DNA of 64,000 bases from Owenia fusiformis (GCA_903813345.2 CAIIXF020000005.1:21021375-21085374); one strand, 5' to 3'. Shown: positions 24,249-35,824, counted from the first letter of the stretch. Numbers and translations: made by a program. Notes: generated by a model not told the origin, from the sequence alone.

Positions 24249-25570
24249 GGCTATTTTGGATGACTCGACTTTAATATCCATCCCACCTATCCTATCCAAT
24301 CCTATCCTTCTTTCCTATCCTTCCTATCCTATCCTTCCTTCCTATCCTATCCCATCCTTCCTATTCTGTCCTATCTTATTCTTTCTTCGGATTCTATCGT
24401 ATACTATTCTATCCTTCCTATCCTATCCTATACTATCCTATCCTTCCTATTCTATCCTATCCTCCCTCCCTATTCTGTCCTTTCCTTCCTATCCTATCAA
24501 TCCATCCATTCATCCATCCATCGGCTTATTATGGATGACTCGGCTTATTCTGGATGACTCAGCTTATTCTGGATGACTTCGCTTATTCTGGAATACTCGG
24601 CTATATCCATCCCACCTATCCTTTCCAATCCTATCCTTCTTTCCTATCCTTCCTATCCTATCCTATCCTTCCTATTCTGTCCTATCTTATTCTTTCTTCG
24701 GATTCTATCATATCCTATTCTATCCTTCCTATCCTTCCTATCCTATCCTATCCTATCTTATCCTTTCTTCCTATCCTTTGATTCATCCATTCATCCATCA
24801 ATCCATCCATCCATCGGCTTATTCTGGATGACTCGGCTTATTCTGGATGACTCAGCCTATTCTGGATGACTTGGCTATTTTGGATGACTCGACTATAATA
24901 TCCATCCCACCTATCCTATCCAATCCTATCCTTCTTTCCTATCCTTCCTATCCTATCCTTCCTTCCTATCCTATCCTATCCTACCCTTCCTATTCTGTCC
25001 TATCTTGTTCTTTCTTCGGATTCTATCGTATACTATTCTATCCTTCATATCCTATCCTATCCTATCCTTCCTATTCTATCCTATCCTTCCTCCCTATTCT
25101 GTTCTATCCTTCCTATCCTATCAATCCATCCATCAATCCATCCATCCATCGGCTTATTATGGATGACTCGGCTTATTCTGGATGACTCAGCTTATTCTAG
25201 ATGACTTGGCTTATTCTGGAATACTCGGCTATATCCATCCCACCTATCCTATCCAATCCTATCCTTCTTTCCTATCCTTCCTATCCTATCCTATCCTTCC
25301 TATTCTGTCCTATCTTATTCTTTCTTCGGATTCTATCGTATCCTATTCTATCCTTCATACCCTATACTATCCTATCCTTTCTTCCTATTCTATCCTATCC
25401 TTCCTTCCTATTCTGTCCTATCCTTCCTCCTATCAATCCATCCATTCATCCATCAGTCCAGCCATCCACCTGCTTATTTTGGATGACTCGGCTTATGCTG
25501 GATGACTCAGCTTATTCTGGATGACTTGGCTTATTCTGGATGACTCAGCTTATTGTGGATGACTCAGCTT
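24249..25570. repeat. CCTAT-rich higher-order tandem array
   Basis: Two types of 310-bp unit alternate: type A starts GGCTATTTTGGATGACTCGAC (24,249 and 24,873) and type B starts GCTTATTCTGGAATACTCGG (24,581 and 25,209). This gives a higher-order period of about 625 bp. Each unit holds a CCTAT/CCTTC pentamer-like tract, then ATCCATCCATC, then several GGATGACTCGGCTTATTCT repeats. All long frames over it are repeat translations (SYPILPSYPIL-like), not genes. A continued run of GGATGACTCAGCTTATT ends the array. Confidence 0.9.
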
Positions 25571-25619
25571 AAAAAGTCTAAATCTGGAGTCTGAAATTGA
25601 ACTTGTTCAATTTCCAAAG

Positions 25620-25745
25620 TCTAGTTATTGTTATTATTTTACTATTGTTTTACTATTGTTACTACATTTACATTTTACTATTGTTATTATTGTTATAGTT
25701 ATTATTGTTATTACATTTACATTTTACTATTGTTATTGTTAAAAT
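25620..25745. repeat. TATTGT-rich simple repeat
   Basis: Interspersed TTATTATTGTTA and TTTACTATTG runs without clear unit boundaries lie between the CCTAT array and the next CACGCACG motif. Confidence 0.7.
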
Positions 25746-26666
25746 CGTGTCAACTTAAAATCGTCACGCACGTAGAATTCAAGCAAACATTTTCTTGAAT
25801 AAAATAATGAATACACATAACAATATATCGCTATGTCATTCTTAAAACTAAATAATTTGAGGAAAGCTATTAATGTTAATTGTAACGTATCCTGCTGGGG
25901 AAATGGAATGACCATGAAGCAAGATACTGTACGTTATAGAATAATTTACTTCTGTGGTTGAAATAAGTCCTAAACCATTGTATTAATCGGATATCCATAT
26001 TTTGCCAGTTTAAAAATATAATACGTATGATGTTTGACAAGGTATAACATGTATTATACACTAAGAAATCGACTGCTGTTACTTTATCACTAAGATGTAC
26101 ACTTATTATTGAGTTTAACATATTTCGTGTCAACACAATCAATTCATCACGCACGTTAGTTTTTAGTAAAAACCTTGCTTAATGCCTTATGACACAAAAC
26201 TTAAAAGGGTAAAACGTTTGTTTAAAGCTTTAGATTGGTTAAAACATATTTATTCCTAATATATCATGTTATATGAGAAACTCAGGATAGCAGATGAAAA
26301 ACGCAGATATTTAAAAACGTCACGCACGTTAGCATATTGAAAATTAGCTGAGAAACCTTAAATGCATAAATTCATGAAATATCGACAAACGATTTTTTCG
26401 TCATATGCATTTACACAGTTTGAGAGACTTAAATGTATTTTATCGTCTGTATTACAAAAGTAACTGTTGATTTCATCAAAAACGTCACGCACGTTAGATT
26501 TTTTACATTTTGCTGTGTTATTTCGTAATTTCCACTTAAACTATCTTTTAAAGGTAATTTTCTGGAACAATGTTCGTTGTTCGTCCCAAAAAATCAAAAA
26601 TTGATTGAAATATCAACCGTTTTAATTTTTCGGAGAAAGTGACGAACTTTTGAAAAAGACCCATAT

Positions 26667-26845
26667 AACCTTCTTTATCAATTTCAATCTGGATTTCTTC
26701 CAGGACACAACACTGAGCTACAACTTTTAGCAATAACTGACTATATCTTTAACGAAATGGAAAGGGGGAACTGTGTTAATTCTGTTTATTTAGACGTGGC
26801 ATCTGCTTTGGATACTGTAACGCATAACTTACTCATTCACAAGAT
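26667..26845 (+). pseudogene. LINE reverse transcriptase, middle part
   Basis: Between two transposons lies one in-frame stretch: NLLYQFQSGFLPGH, then the catalytic-block A region VNSVYLDVASALDTVTHNLL. In active Jockey/CR1 enzymes block A reads (F/L)D(L/V)xKAFD. Here KAFD has become SALD, so this copy has lost consensus residues. It ends at AAGAT (26,841-26,845), the target of the second transposon. The joined codons at that break read IHKMKSYGI. Confidence 0.9.
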
Positions 26846-29091
26846 CACGGTGCCCATGTCAAGCTGCGCGCCTACTTAGGCGCGCAGTTTGTTTCGATCA
26901 CAAACTGCGTGCCTAAAGTGTGCGCCCGACCTGGCTACGTATATAACAGAGTTTATACTGGCGGATTAGACTAGTTCATTTTTTATATGTGTGTGAAAGC
27001 TTTCTCTTATTCGCGTTTTTTCGTTTAGTACGGTTTTGTTATAATTGCCGAGGTCATATAACCGGGATAAAACAATGATTATCGTTGACTGCGCACACAC
27101 AAAACATTTACGTCGATTGAACAGTGTTATTAAAAACAACAAGCTTTAGGATACAAAGCCCAGTAGTGTGAAAATAAGCTAAGCTGTACACTACCACTGC
27201 TGCATGTACATATAAGGGCTCATAAAGAGTGGATAGGGAGGTTGTGTTTGTCACTTTTAAATTTTACATTTCAAAATTGCCATCTTACATGTCATAATTT
27301 CTTGGTTTCATTCGTTTAGCCGATTAAAACATTGTAAAACAATAAATCGTCTGTTACGTATAATCAATTTTGTTCAGTTCTGATTAGTTGTCAGAATGAA
27401 GTTACGTTCATCTGAATCCATGTTTCAAAGCAAAAATCATATTTTGTTCAATTCAAAATACTTCAGTGAGATGAATGCTCGGAATTGTCGTTTACAATAA
27501 CTTATTGTCGTATTCGTTCTTTTATCTACTCGATAGAAGCATTTAGTCGTATATTTGATGCCAGGTCACCTTCTCGCGTACCTCTTGGGGAGCCCCACAT
27601 TTGTGTCTGTACTCATGGAAGTAAATTCCCCGGTGTAGCCGAGAGCCACAAACTTTCAACAGGTTCGAAATGGCCAATTTCTCTCATATATACTCATATT
27701 TTATTAATTATCACCTACAAAGTATTGCTAATAACTATATGTAATTTCAATAAGGAAACTTATCTGGCTACATGTAAATTCAATATCAACACTAGGTGTT
27801 CGCTCAACACGTCCTGGCTTACCTTGTGATGACAAACCCTGGGTTTTCGCTATTTATAGTTTATCAACACCTGGACGCATGCGCATTTTATAGTTTATCA
27901 GGCACTCTAACAACATTGCATCATTTAAGTTGGAGTCTGTATTTTGAAACGTAATTTAAAGACATTTATCCTGCATTGTTTTCTTGTTCAATGCGTTCAT
28001 TCTGTGGCGAATATACGAATCTTGCAAATACTAGCAAAAACTATGTGCAAATGAATCTAAGTTTTAAAACATAAGCAGATTAATGGCATTTTCGTCACTG
28101 ATTTAACAGGAATTTATACGTAAATCAATCTAGCACTTTAAACATAAATGACAAATACTTTAGACTCGTTTTTTATTTAATTCCTTACACATTTATCATG
28201 TATAATTCAAAATATTTCCAGTTAAAACAGATAATCAGGAGATTAAAAAGAAATAAACCACAAACTGCGCGCCTATTTTAGCCAGAAATTACAAACTGTG
28301 CACATACACTATTAAAACTACATATTATCATAGGAATTTCTACAGAGGCACGTGTAGGTATTTTTCATGTAGCTTTGGAAATTTTGCTTTATCGTCAGAT
28401 TTTATGAGATTTTCATATTGAAAGTCAAAATGTATAATAGAAGTGACAATTAAGTTGGGAACGAAAAAAACTTTTATTTTCAGATCACAATCTTGGTGGA
28501 TGGACTCTCATAGTGTTTCAATTATGAGGCCCTACTATTAGACACATATGTGCCTTGTATGGCGCTTATGTTTTCTAATAATACAAAACAAGCTTGGATT
28601 AGCAAGCAGTTTGGAAATATTAGGCACACAGTTTGGGAAATACATGTGAATATAGGCGCGCAGTTTGACAAAAAAAATGTTTAAAATCACGTTTATGGCG
28701 TATTATCGTTTTGAACACAAACTTTGCTGCTTTAATCAGATGGAGTGATCCTATATATTCTAGCATACACTGCAGACACAATGGTTGAATAAACGGCAAA
28801 TGACGATAAAAAGACATAGGTATAACTTTACACTGTAAATTTTGAACACAGAAGTTACAAAACCCTTATATTGAGATAACTAGGTTTACATCGGAAAGAA
28901 CATTGAGTACTATGAGTAAATTAAGTTCATCTTCACAGAATGGTACTATCTTTAGAACGAGACCAACCTTGTATTTTTCGTATTTTGGCTCTTTTTTGGG
29001 AGTCGTGTCTCACATTTTGAAATATGCGCGCAGTTTGTCAGAGTTTCAAACTGCGTGCCTAGTAGGCACGCTGCTTGACATGGGCATCGTG
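26846..29091. mobile_element. 2.2-kb DNA transposon with CAC-start ends and 5-bp target duplication
   Basis: The left end is CACGGTGCCCATGTCAAGC, the right end the inverse of CACGATGCCCATGTCAAGC. AAGAT flanks both sides (26,841-26,845 and 29,092-29,096). Just inside each end are two hairpins built on GCGCGCCTA..TAGGCGCGC and GCGCAGTTTG..CAAACTGCG, with compensating base changes between ends. AGGCGCGCAGTTTG recurs inside at 28,261, 28,292, 28,622 and 28,654. A 5-bp duplication and a CACRRTG-like start recall Transib/ProtoRAG, but no transposase is present. The frame at 27,485-27,829 has no recognisable domain. Confidence 0.9.
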
Positions 29092-29096
29092 AAGAT

Positions 29097-30241
29097 GAAA
29101 TCATATGGAATTCAAGGTAAATTAGCCGACCTCTGCACTTCTTACTTAGAAAATCGAAAGGTCTGTGTCACTGTAGATGATCACACATCAAACTTTTTTC
29201 CTGACCACTTCATAAACTCCAGTGTGCCTCAGGGGTCCATAATCGGACCCCTGATGTTTCTGATATACATAAATGACCTCCCTGACACTCTGACCTCGAA
29301 AACTTTTATCTATGCAGATGATACCTCCTTAATTATACTCTTTTCTTTCACCCTTCTGGCAATCAAACTGGCCAACTCCAAAATGACCTAAATCTTTTAA
29401 GTGTATGGTCTAAAACCTGGCAATTGAAATTTAAAGCATCTAAAAGTGCTCATTTAGTTTTTCACTCAAACCGACAAAAAAATATTCAAATGTCTCCGCT
29501 TTACTTTGACGGTGAAATGATCCCTCAAAAGCAATCACACAAGCACCTGGGTTTCATCTTAGATGAGAATTTGACTTTTAATGACCATATTAACTATCTG
29601 TCTAATAAAGTTCAAAAATTGTTAAATCCTTTGAAGCTCATATCAAACAAAATACAGTCGCACCATCTTGAAATAATGTATAATTCATATTTGGCGTCTC
29701 ATTTTGACTATTGTAGCTCCATTTACGGATCGTCATCCCTGGCAGCCTTATCAAAGCTTGATAAAATCCACTATCAAGCTGCTGTTATATGTGCTGGGGT
29801 ACTGCATGGCTCTAACACCTCAAAAACTTTAAAATGTTTACAATGGAAATCGCTGACTGACAAAAGACACGAAAAAAATCTAAGACTGATGTTCAATATT
29901 GTAAGAAAGGAAGTGCCTTCTTATGTCCATAGTCTTTTTGACCGACATCGCAACCAAGCAATAACTAGAATCTTAAGACACTCCTTACCCTTTTCCTGCC
30001 CAAAAGATATTTCAATGAGACTCTCCAAAGCACCAGTTTTAAAACTAATAAATGACTGGAACCAGCTTAGCCAGACTTTTCGTGAAATTCAAACCATTTC
30101 TAGATTCAAAAGCTCTATTAAACAGATATTTATCCCAATTTCAAACTTCATACCAACTACAAAACTAAATTTAAGTAGAACCAACGAAAAACTGCTAAAT
30201 AGGCTTTGAGTTGATTTTGCCCTTAAAGACCATTTCTTTAC
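29097..30241 (+). pseudogene. LINE reverse transcriptase, C-terminal part
   Basis: The frame resumes with KSYGIQGKLADLCTSYLENR, then the strongly conserved VPQGSIIGPLMFLIYINDLP and the catalytic box FIYADDTSLI (block C). A frameshift near 29,345 moves the frame, which continues SVWSKTWQLKFKASKSAHLV, YFDGEMIPQKQSHKHLGFIL and the thumb/connection region (SYLASHFDYCSSIYGSSS), to LLNRL at 30,206, then a stop codon in the middle of what family members read through. It ends at TTCTTTAC, the target of the third transposon. Confidence 0.92.
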
Positions 30242-32245
30242 GGTAAAGATTAAAAGGTGGATTGGATTGAGTGGATTGGATTCATGTAAAAGGTGGATTG
30301 GATTGGGAATCTTCAAAATATGGATTTTCCTTAAAAAGTTTTATTATCCCATCGAACGAAGTTCGGAGGGATATAGGGAACGCCTCCGTCCGTCCGTCCG
30401 TACGTGCGTACATCCGTCCGTACGTCCGTCTGTCTGTCCGTCTGTCCGTCCGGGCAATAACTCAAATACTGTTGGCCCGATTCTGTTCATATTTTGTACA
30501 CATATACCCAATGGGGGTAGAAGTTCTGCTCAAAAAACAATTTTCAAAATGGCCGCTCATTTAAAAATAGCGGCCATTTTAGTGCCTATTTACAGTAATT
30601 TAGGTTCTGCATATAAAACTGTAATAGCCATATGTTTTGAATGTAAAAAAGTTATATAGGACATTGATTAAGCTAGAAATGTAAATAAAGAAGAAATACA
30701 TGGCAGCCATCTTGAAAAATGGCTGCCTTCGCACGTCATTTTACGATTTTTGCTGTAACTCAAAAAGTAGTGGAGTGATTTTGTTCATATTTGGTATGTG
30801 AATACTTTAAGCATGGCACAATGTTTAATGACATTTTGGGTGCTATTTTACATTTTTTACTATTACTCAAAAAGTAGTAGAGCGATTTTGTTCATATTAT
30901 ATTTTGTTCATATTTTATATGTGAATACTATAGGCATGGCACACTGTCTAATGACACTTTGGGTAGTAGACGGCCATTTTGAAAAATGGCCACCATTTTT
31001 TCGTTTTTTACTATAACTTGAAAAGTAGTGGAGCGTTTTGTTCATATTTGATATGTAAATACTCATGAGCCTTGCACACTGTCTCATGATACTTCGCATA
31101 GTAGGCGGCCATTTTAAAAAATGGCTATCATTTTTAAATTTTTTTACTATAATTCGAAAAGTATTGGAGCGATTTTGTTCGTATTTGATATGTGAATACT
31201 TTAAGCATGGCACATTGTCTAATAAAACCTTCGGGAGTAGTCGGCCATTTTGAAAAATGGCCACCATTTTCATGTGTGTTATTTTACATTTTTTATTATA
31301 ACTCAAAAAGTAATAGAGCGATTTTGTTCATATTTGATATGTGAATACTCGTAAGGATTGCAAATTGTCTTATGACATTTTGGGTAGTAGGCGGCCATTT
31401 TAAAAAATGGCCACCATTTACATGTGCGTGTGTGCAGTTTTTAAAAATTTTATATGTGGCTACTTAAAAGCATATTACTTCTCCTGATGACAACTCAGCT
31501 AGTGAGCAATCATTTTGAAAATGGTGGCCTTTCTTATGTGTGTCATTTTATGATACATAATAATAATGTATTTGCTATATATTTTGTTTGTAAAAATGCC
31601 AGCCATTTCTGTTCGATGGGATTCGCTACGCTTTGGCGTTGCCGTTGTTCTGGTTGATCTCCCTCTAAGTAGATTGGTGCTCTCCTCACTTCCACAATGT
31701 CAAATAATAGATGTAATATTATATTATTTTGCTTGGGTGGGCTAGAAGGGTGATCTGGTACCTACTTTCTGATACACAATCTTATTCATTCCAAGAGTGA
31801 TCTTAGACATTTAATAAATCATAAGGCAGACTTCAAGATCCATATCATCTGTTTTCAATCCAAACTGAATATAGCAGAAATGTTTTGCGAACATTTACAC
31901 ATAAATTTGAATGACAGCTTTTATCTACAGATTTATGTTTACAAAAGTTGTTTTACAAGGGAAAGTAGTTAAATACTTAAGAGTATCCATAAACTAATTG
32001 GAGTATGTATTTGTCATTGCTTTGTTGTATTTGTCATTGCTTTGTTCTGATTTCTCAAAAGGGACATGTAATACTGTAGAGGGAAATTGCTCAGAGGGAG
32101 ATCAACAGAAAAATCTTATAAGAAATTCCATATTTTGAAGATTCCCGATCCAATCCACCTTTTACATGAATCCAATCCACTAGATCCAATCCACCTTTTA
32201 CATGAATCCAATCCACTAGATCCAATCCACCTTTTAATCTCTACC
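30242..32245. mobile_element. 2.0-kb DNA transposon with 8-bp target duplication, itself interrupted
   Basis: The ends are GGTAAAGATTAAAAGGTGGA and the inverse of GGTAGAGATTAAAAGGTGGA. TTCTTTAC flanks both sides (30,234-30,241 and 32,246-32,253). Both ends repeat TGGATTGGATTCATGTAAAAGG, and the inverted arms extend over about 120 bases to a TTGATCTCCCTCT block at 31,654 and 32,090. The left arm is split by a Helitron-like element (30,344-31,653). An 8-bp duplication fits hAT, P or Merlin. No transposase is visible. Confidence 0.88.
30344..31653 (+). mobile_element. Helitron-like family B, copy 2
   Basis: It starts TTATCCCATCGAACGAAG after an A at 30,343 and ends GTTGTTCTGG before a T at 31,654. 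Removing it joins AAAAGTTTTA to TTGATCTCCC, which matches the opposite arm of the host transposon. Internal tandem units of 120-150 bp carry TTTGTTCATATTTG and ATGGCCACCAT phrases. The 5' hairpin, subterminal GTTCGATGGGAT and small 3' hairpin are as in copy 1, to which it is highly similar. Confidence 0.85.
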
Positions 32246-32253
32246 TTCTTTAC

Positions 32254-32608
32254 TCATAATTTTACTGGAATAATTGACAACAAATGCCTCTGTGGCTCTT
32301 CTGAAGACACAAAGCATTTCATTTTAACCTGCCCTCGCCATACCCATGAACGTAATAAAATGATGACTGCACTCCGTGGACAAAATTTATTGTTTGATAC
32401 TCATCTTATTTCTAGTAAGATAGAACAGGTCAAATATTTAATTTATAAAAATGAACTCACTATTGATTCTCAGAAAATCCTGATAGATATAGTGATGCAA
32501 TTTGTACAGACCTGTTATAAGTTTCTGTCAAATGAGTTTTTCTCATTTGTATCTTGTGACAACCCCCCCCCCCCCTCCTTCCCTCCCAACCTCTCACATT
32601 ACCAATAA
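32254..32608 (+). pseudogene. LINE C-terminal zinc-motif region
   Basis: The frame resumes with HNFTGIIDNKCLCGSSEDTKH, FILTCPRHTHERNKMM. C-x-C-(G)...H...C is the cysteine-histidine motif found at the C-terminus of many Jockey/CR1-related LINE proteins. It joins in frame with the end of the previous piece (KDHFFT then HNFTG) when the 8-bp-duplication transposon is removed. The frame ends at 32,608 after a poly-C stretch that encodes prolines. Confidence 0.85.
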
Positions 32609-32792
32609 CCATCTATGATTACTAATTAATCCTCTATTGTAATTTTTTAAACTACCTAGAATGCCTGTGGAGATTGGTTGTAGATATTTTGTGTACATTT
32701 TGTTTATGAAGGAAATAAATAATATGTTAAAAAAAATGGGTCATTTTATTTTTTCATTGGTACTTAATGAGACTCAATTCAACTTCCCCCAG

Positions 32793-32960
32793 AGTAGCTC
32801 TTGTGGTATAACAATGTGAGAGTTACTCATGTGGCATTGCAATGTCAGAGTAGCTCTTGTGATATTACAATGTATAGAAATTCATGTGGTATTGCAATGT
32901 CAGAGTAACAAATGTGGTATTGTAATATCAGAATAGCACATGCGGTATTGTCAGAAATTG
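32793..32960. repeat. Minisatellite of about 40-bp units
   Basis: About four units share GTGGTATTGCAATGTCAGAGTA with variation, just downstream of the LINE 3' end. Confidence 0.75.
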
Positions 32961-33270
32961 AAAAATGGATGAACAATTGTGGAACTGTTACCAAAATCAG
33001 TTTCACAATCCATCCCTTTCATCCATTTCCACATTCATACTAGCTTTACTGTACATCAGTTTTTCATAGGTCCAGTATAAGTCAGTAAATGTTATTTTCA
33101 TGCCTCATTGGATACTCTGGTATTGAATTAAATCCCCTCACATAAATAATGGATTACTTTTGGTTTACTATTGGTTTCCCATGACCTAGCAAACTGTCAT
33201 GCATTCATTAGGTGTCAACACATACATACAGGGCGTCAAATAAGTCTGTTCTCCCCACTTAACTTTTTAA
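32961..33270. other. No gene; mariner-type terminus
   Basis: The only recognisable item is TACAGGGCGTCAAATAAGTC at 33,228-33,247, which looks like a Tc1/mariner terminal repeat. Its partner end was not found. Confidence 0.4.
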
Positions 33271-34236
33271 CAGTGAGCCTATGGGATCGACCAGGCGTCT
33301 GTCCGTTGGTCCATCCGTTCGTTGGTCTGTCCGTTGGTCCATCCGTCCGTTGGTCCGTCCGTCTACATTGGCCGCACAAATTAAAACTGCTATTCGGATT
33401 GAGTCATATCCACAGTCATTTTATGCATATCCATTATGCATATTTGACCTATTATCGCCATTTCCCAAGTTTGCCCGGTTTCCGAGAAATTGCTGATTTT
33501 GACGTCAAAAAGTCAAATTTTCTGTAAATACTAGACACTTTGTTGAAGTAGAACTTTCAAATAACTTGTAGTAGTTGCTGTATATGCAACTTATGTACTC
33601 TGAAGATTTCAAAGCTCTTGGAATTACAGTTTTTGGTGTTTACCCTATAAAATTTGACAAAAAGTAGGACTTTGTCATTTCTTATGTATAAAGTCAATGG
33701 CAGGTTTTGTGATTGACAAGTTTCTCAAAGTTTGCCTTATACTTGATCATTTCTTGCAATGAATTACATCATAACTAGATTTAAGCATTCCCTACATATT
33801 GCTCAATATATGTCAGCATCAAATTTTTACCATTTTTGAGATATTTGACGTCAAAAAACAGTAAAAATAAGATATTTTTCAACTTGCTTCAATTTGACCA
33901 AATTTATTTTTGAAAATCATCTACAAGTTACCAGGAGTTCAAATCTGACATCAGTTTTAGGATTTGACCTTTACTTGACCTTCAGTGACCTTTGAAAGGT
34001 CAAAAAATTGATTTTTCAAATTGATTTCAGCTTAATCAGATAAGACCTTACTGAGCTCTAAATAAGTAATATTTTCAAGGTCAAAGGTCATCAAACTAGG
34101 TCACACAACTGTGCTGTCTAAGTTTCTCAAAGTTCGAGACTACAAATCCAAATCAATATTTTTGTTTGAAAGTCAGGATATACGTATATTCCTCTGAAGG
34201 TTCCAAACTGTGTGAGCACAGGACCATGGGTCCTAT
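33271..34236 (+). mobile_element. Helitron-like family C, nearly full copy
   Basis: It opens with CAGTGAGCCTATGGGATCGA and a TCCG/TTGG tetranucleotide tract, and ends CTGTGTGAGCACAGG..CATGGGTCCTAT. The 5' end has a hairpin (GATCC or GAGCC, TATG, GGATC), and near the 3' end the inverse of the 5' terminus (ACTGTGTGAGC) is followed by the hairpin AGGACC-ATG-GGTCCT. The first 8 or so bases of the element seen in the copy ending at 62,790 are missing. Frames overlapping it are not genes. Confidence 0.8.
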
Positions 34237-35180
34237 TTTTTATTTTTAAAGTTATCATACTTTCCAATATCCCATTCTAAAGCTTATGGAAAATGCATAT
34301 CACTCCTAGAAAATCAATAACGAACTCTTCCTAATAAAATTTCTACAATGTTTCTTGAAAGGATGTAGTTGACCGTTGATTGGGTCAAAAAGAGTAAAAT
34401 TACCAGGATAATGAATGAACAGTGAAAAGTTGATACTGCGATCATTAAGGACGGGGTCGAAAAATTAATTGAAGATCAACCAGAGGAGAAACTTTATAGG
34501 CATGAAACATTGCTCAAATGTATCAAGAAAAATTTTAGAAGCCTTGAAAGTGCAACACCCCTGTTTGTGAAAATTTGGGAATCGTATCCTTGTAGAATTG
34601 AGGCAGTCCAAGCTGCTTTGCACGTTTCTCTTAAACCTGTCATCAAACATTTCTGAAAATCTTACAAATTGTCAATTAAATGGCCATCTTTTGAATGGTA
34701 ACAACATAGTTTGAAATAGATATACATACTTTCATCTATATTGTTTTAAAAAACACATCAAACACTTGTTTTGAATACATTTTTAAAATCAACCAAAAAT
34801 TCCTTTGTATAACTTTAATATTGAGAGGTCTAAAAACATGTTGTGTATGCTAATTTATTCCAACAAAGTTCGGAAAGACATTTTATTTCATTCTCAAGAA
34901 TTGGTAGAAAGGAGTAAAAACAATTGCACTAAAAAAACAAAAAATGTTAACAAAAACAGTTATATAAAATATTTCTAAATAATTTTCGCATTAAATTGTT
35001 GTCAATCAGTCAACATTACATAAAATACCATGTTTTTTTACAGAATGTTTTCAATGATTGGTTTAAAAGAAAAACATTGTTGAATTCAGTTCTCCATATC
35101 GATACCTATCCTTTGGAATTTAACCAATCTCTCTGAAATTTGGTGTGTGATCAGCAAATTAAATTCCCTTTAAAATGATA
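34237..35180. other. No gene seen
   Basis: A 61-codon minus-strand frame (34,465-34,650) looks faintly like a decayed transposase tail, but I cannot confirm it. The rest is AT-rich and featureless. Confidence 0.4.
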
Positions 35181-35799
35181 CCGGATTTTCTCGCATATAC
35201 GCCCCCCTAAATTTAGGCCCATGGGCCAAAAATCGAATGTAGTACGCTTATACGCCCATGGGCCTATAAAAAATGACTATTTATTGATTTTTTCAATAAA
35301 TTCAAGAGTATTTTGTCACTGTCATTCTGTCGTTTAACTCTGTTTCAACATTAAGTTCAACGCTGTGCCGTAAGTGGCAGTGGTGGATCGTTCTGTCGTT
35401 ACTTTGTTTCAACATTAAGTTCAACGCTGTGCCGTAAGTGGCAGTGTTGGATCGTTCGATTGTTACTTTGTTTCAACATTAAGTCCAAGGTTGTAGGTGA
35501 CATTTCCTTTATAATTCTTACAAAACATGCGGTAGGACTACAACAGTAGGTACGGTAGTCTTTGAGGAAGATGGCTGATGCCCACCCCGTGGTGGCTCGC
35601 AACCGTCAAAAATCTTACCAGCACCTACCAGTACTAAACCATTGTATTCATCAGCTCTTCTCACCTTTACGCCCACTGGGCCAAAAATCGAAAGAAGTTC
35701 ACTTATACGCCCATGGGCGAAAAATAAGAGGTAAAATAACAGACGAAATTACCCCTTCTTTCAGTTATACGCCCAGGGCTTATATGCGAGAAAATCCGG
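35181..35799. mobile_element. 619-bp Tc1/mariner-type MITE
   Basis: The ends CCGGATTTTCTCGCATATAC and the inverse of CCGGATTTTCTCGCATATAA are flanked by TA. GCCCATGGGCC palindromes recur near both ends. Inside, a 65-bp unit (TTTCAACATTAAGTTCAACG and GCCGTAAGTGGCAGTG) is repeated about three times at 35,325-35,490. Confidence 0.85.
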
Positions 35800-35824
35800 T
35801 ATATAAAAACCCTATGTTATTTCT

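Larger units (their letters stand above)
22925..26662. mobile_element. 3.7-kb DNA transposon with 4-bp target duplication and CACGCACGTTA motifs
   Basis: The ends are GGGTCTTTTTCAAAAGTTCG (continuing TCACT) and the exact inverse. ATAT flanks both sides (22,921-22,924 and 26,663-26,666). Inside, the motif TCACGCACGTTAG occurs 11 times in either orientation, at 23,302, 23,334, 23,508, 23,677, 23,694, 23,904, 24,075, 25,763, 26,147, 26,320 and 26,484. It is usually preceded by GTGTCAA at 3-20 bases. The centre is a CCTAT-rich array. I find no transposase, so the element is non-autonomous. The 4-bp duplication would suit Sola or similar superfamilies, but this is not established. Confidence 0.9.
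21469..32720 (+). mobile_element. Jockey/CR1-type LINE split by three DNA transposons
   Basis: In order along the plus strand are an endonuclease part, a reverse transcriptase broken at 22,924 and 26,845, the rest of the reverse transcriptase, and a C-terminal cysteine-histidine motif after a break at 30,241. The three breaks hold unrelated DNA transposons with target duplications of 4, 5 and 8 bp. Without them the LINE would be about 3.3 kb. The 5' end is truncated (no endonuclease start). The 3' end, near GGAAATAAATAATATG, is at about 32,720. The coding parts also carry frame breaks of their own, near 22,200 and 29,345, and an in-frame stop at 30,207, so the copy is dead. Exact clade is not assigned. 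Confidence 0.9.

Noticed and set aside
24196-25524. Several long plus-strand frames rich in SYPILPSYPIL
   Set aside because: They are translations of a CCTAT-type tandem array that stays open in more than one frame.
23302-26496. Regularly recurring CACGCACGTTA motif, considered as CRISPR-like
   Set aside because: Spacing is irregular, both orientations occur, and it lies in a eukaryotic transposon.
27485-27829. A 114-codon frame inside the 2.2-kb transposon as its transposase
   Set aside because: No DDE-type motifs or similarity; too short for a transposase.
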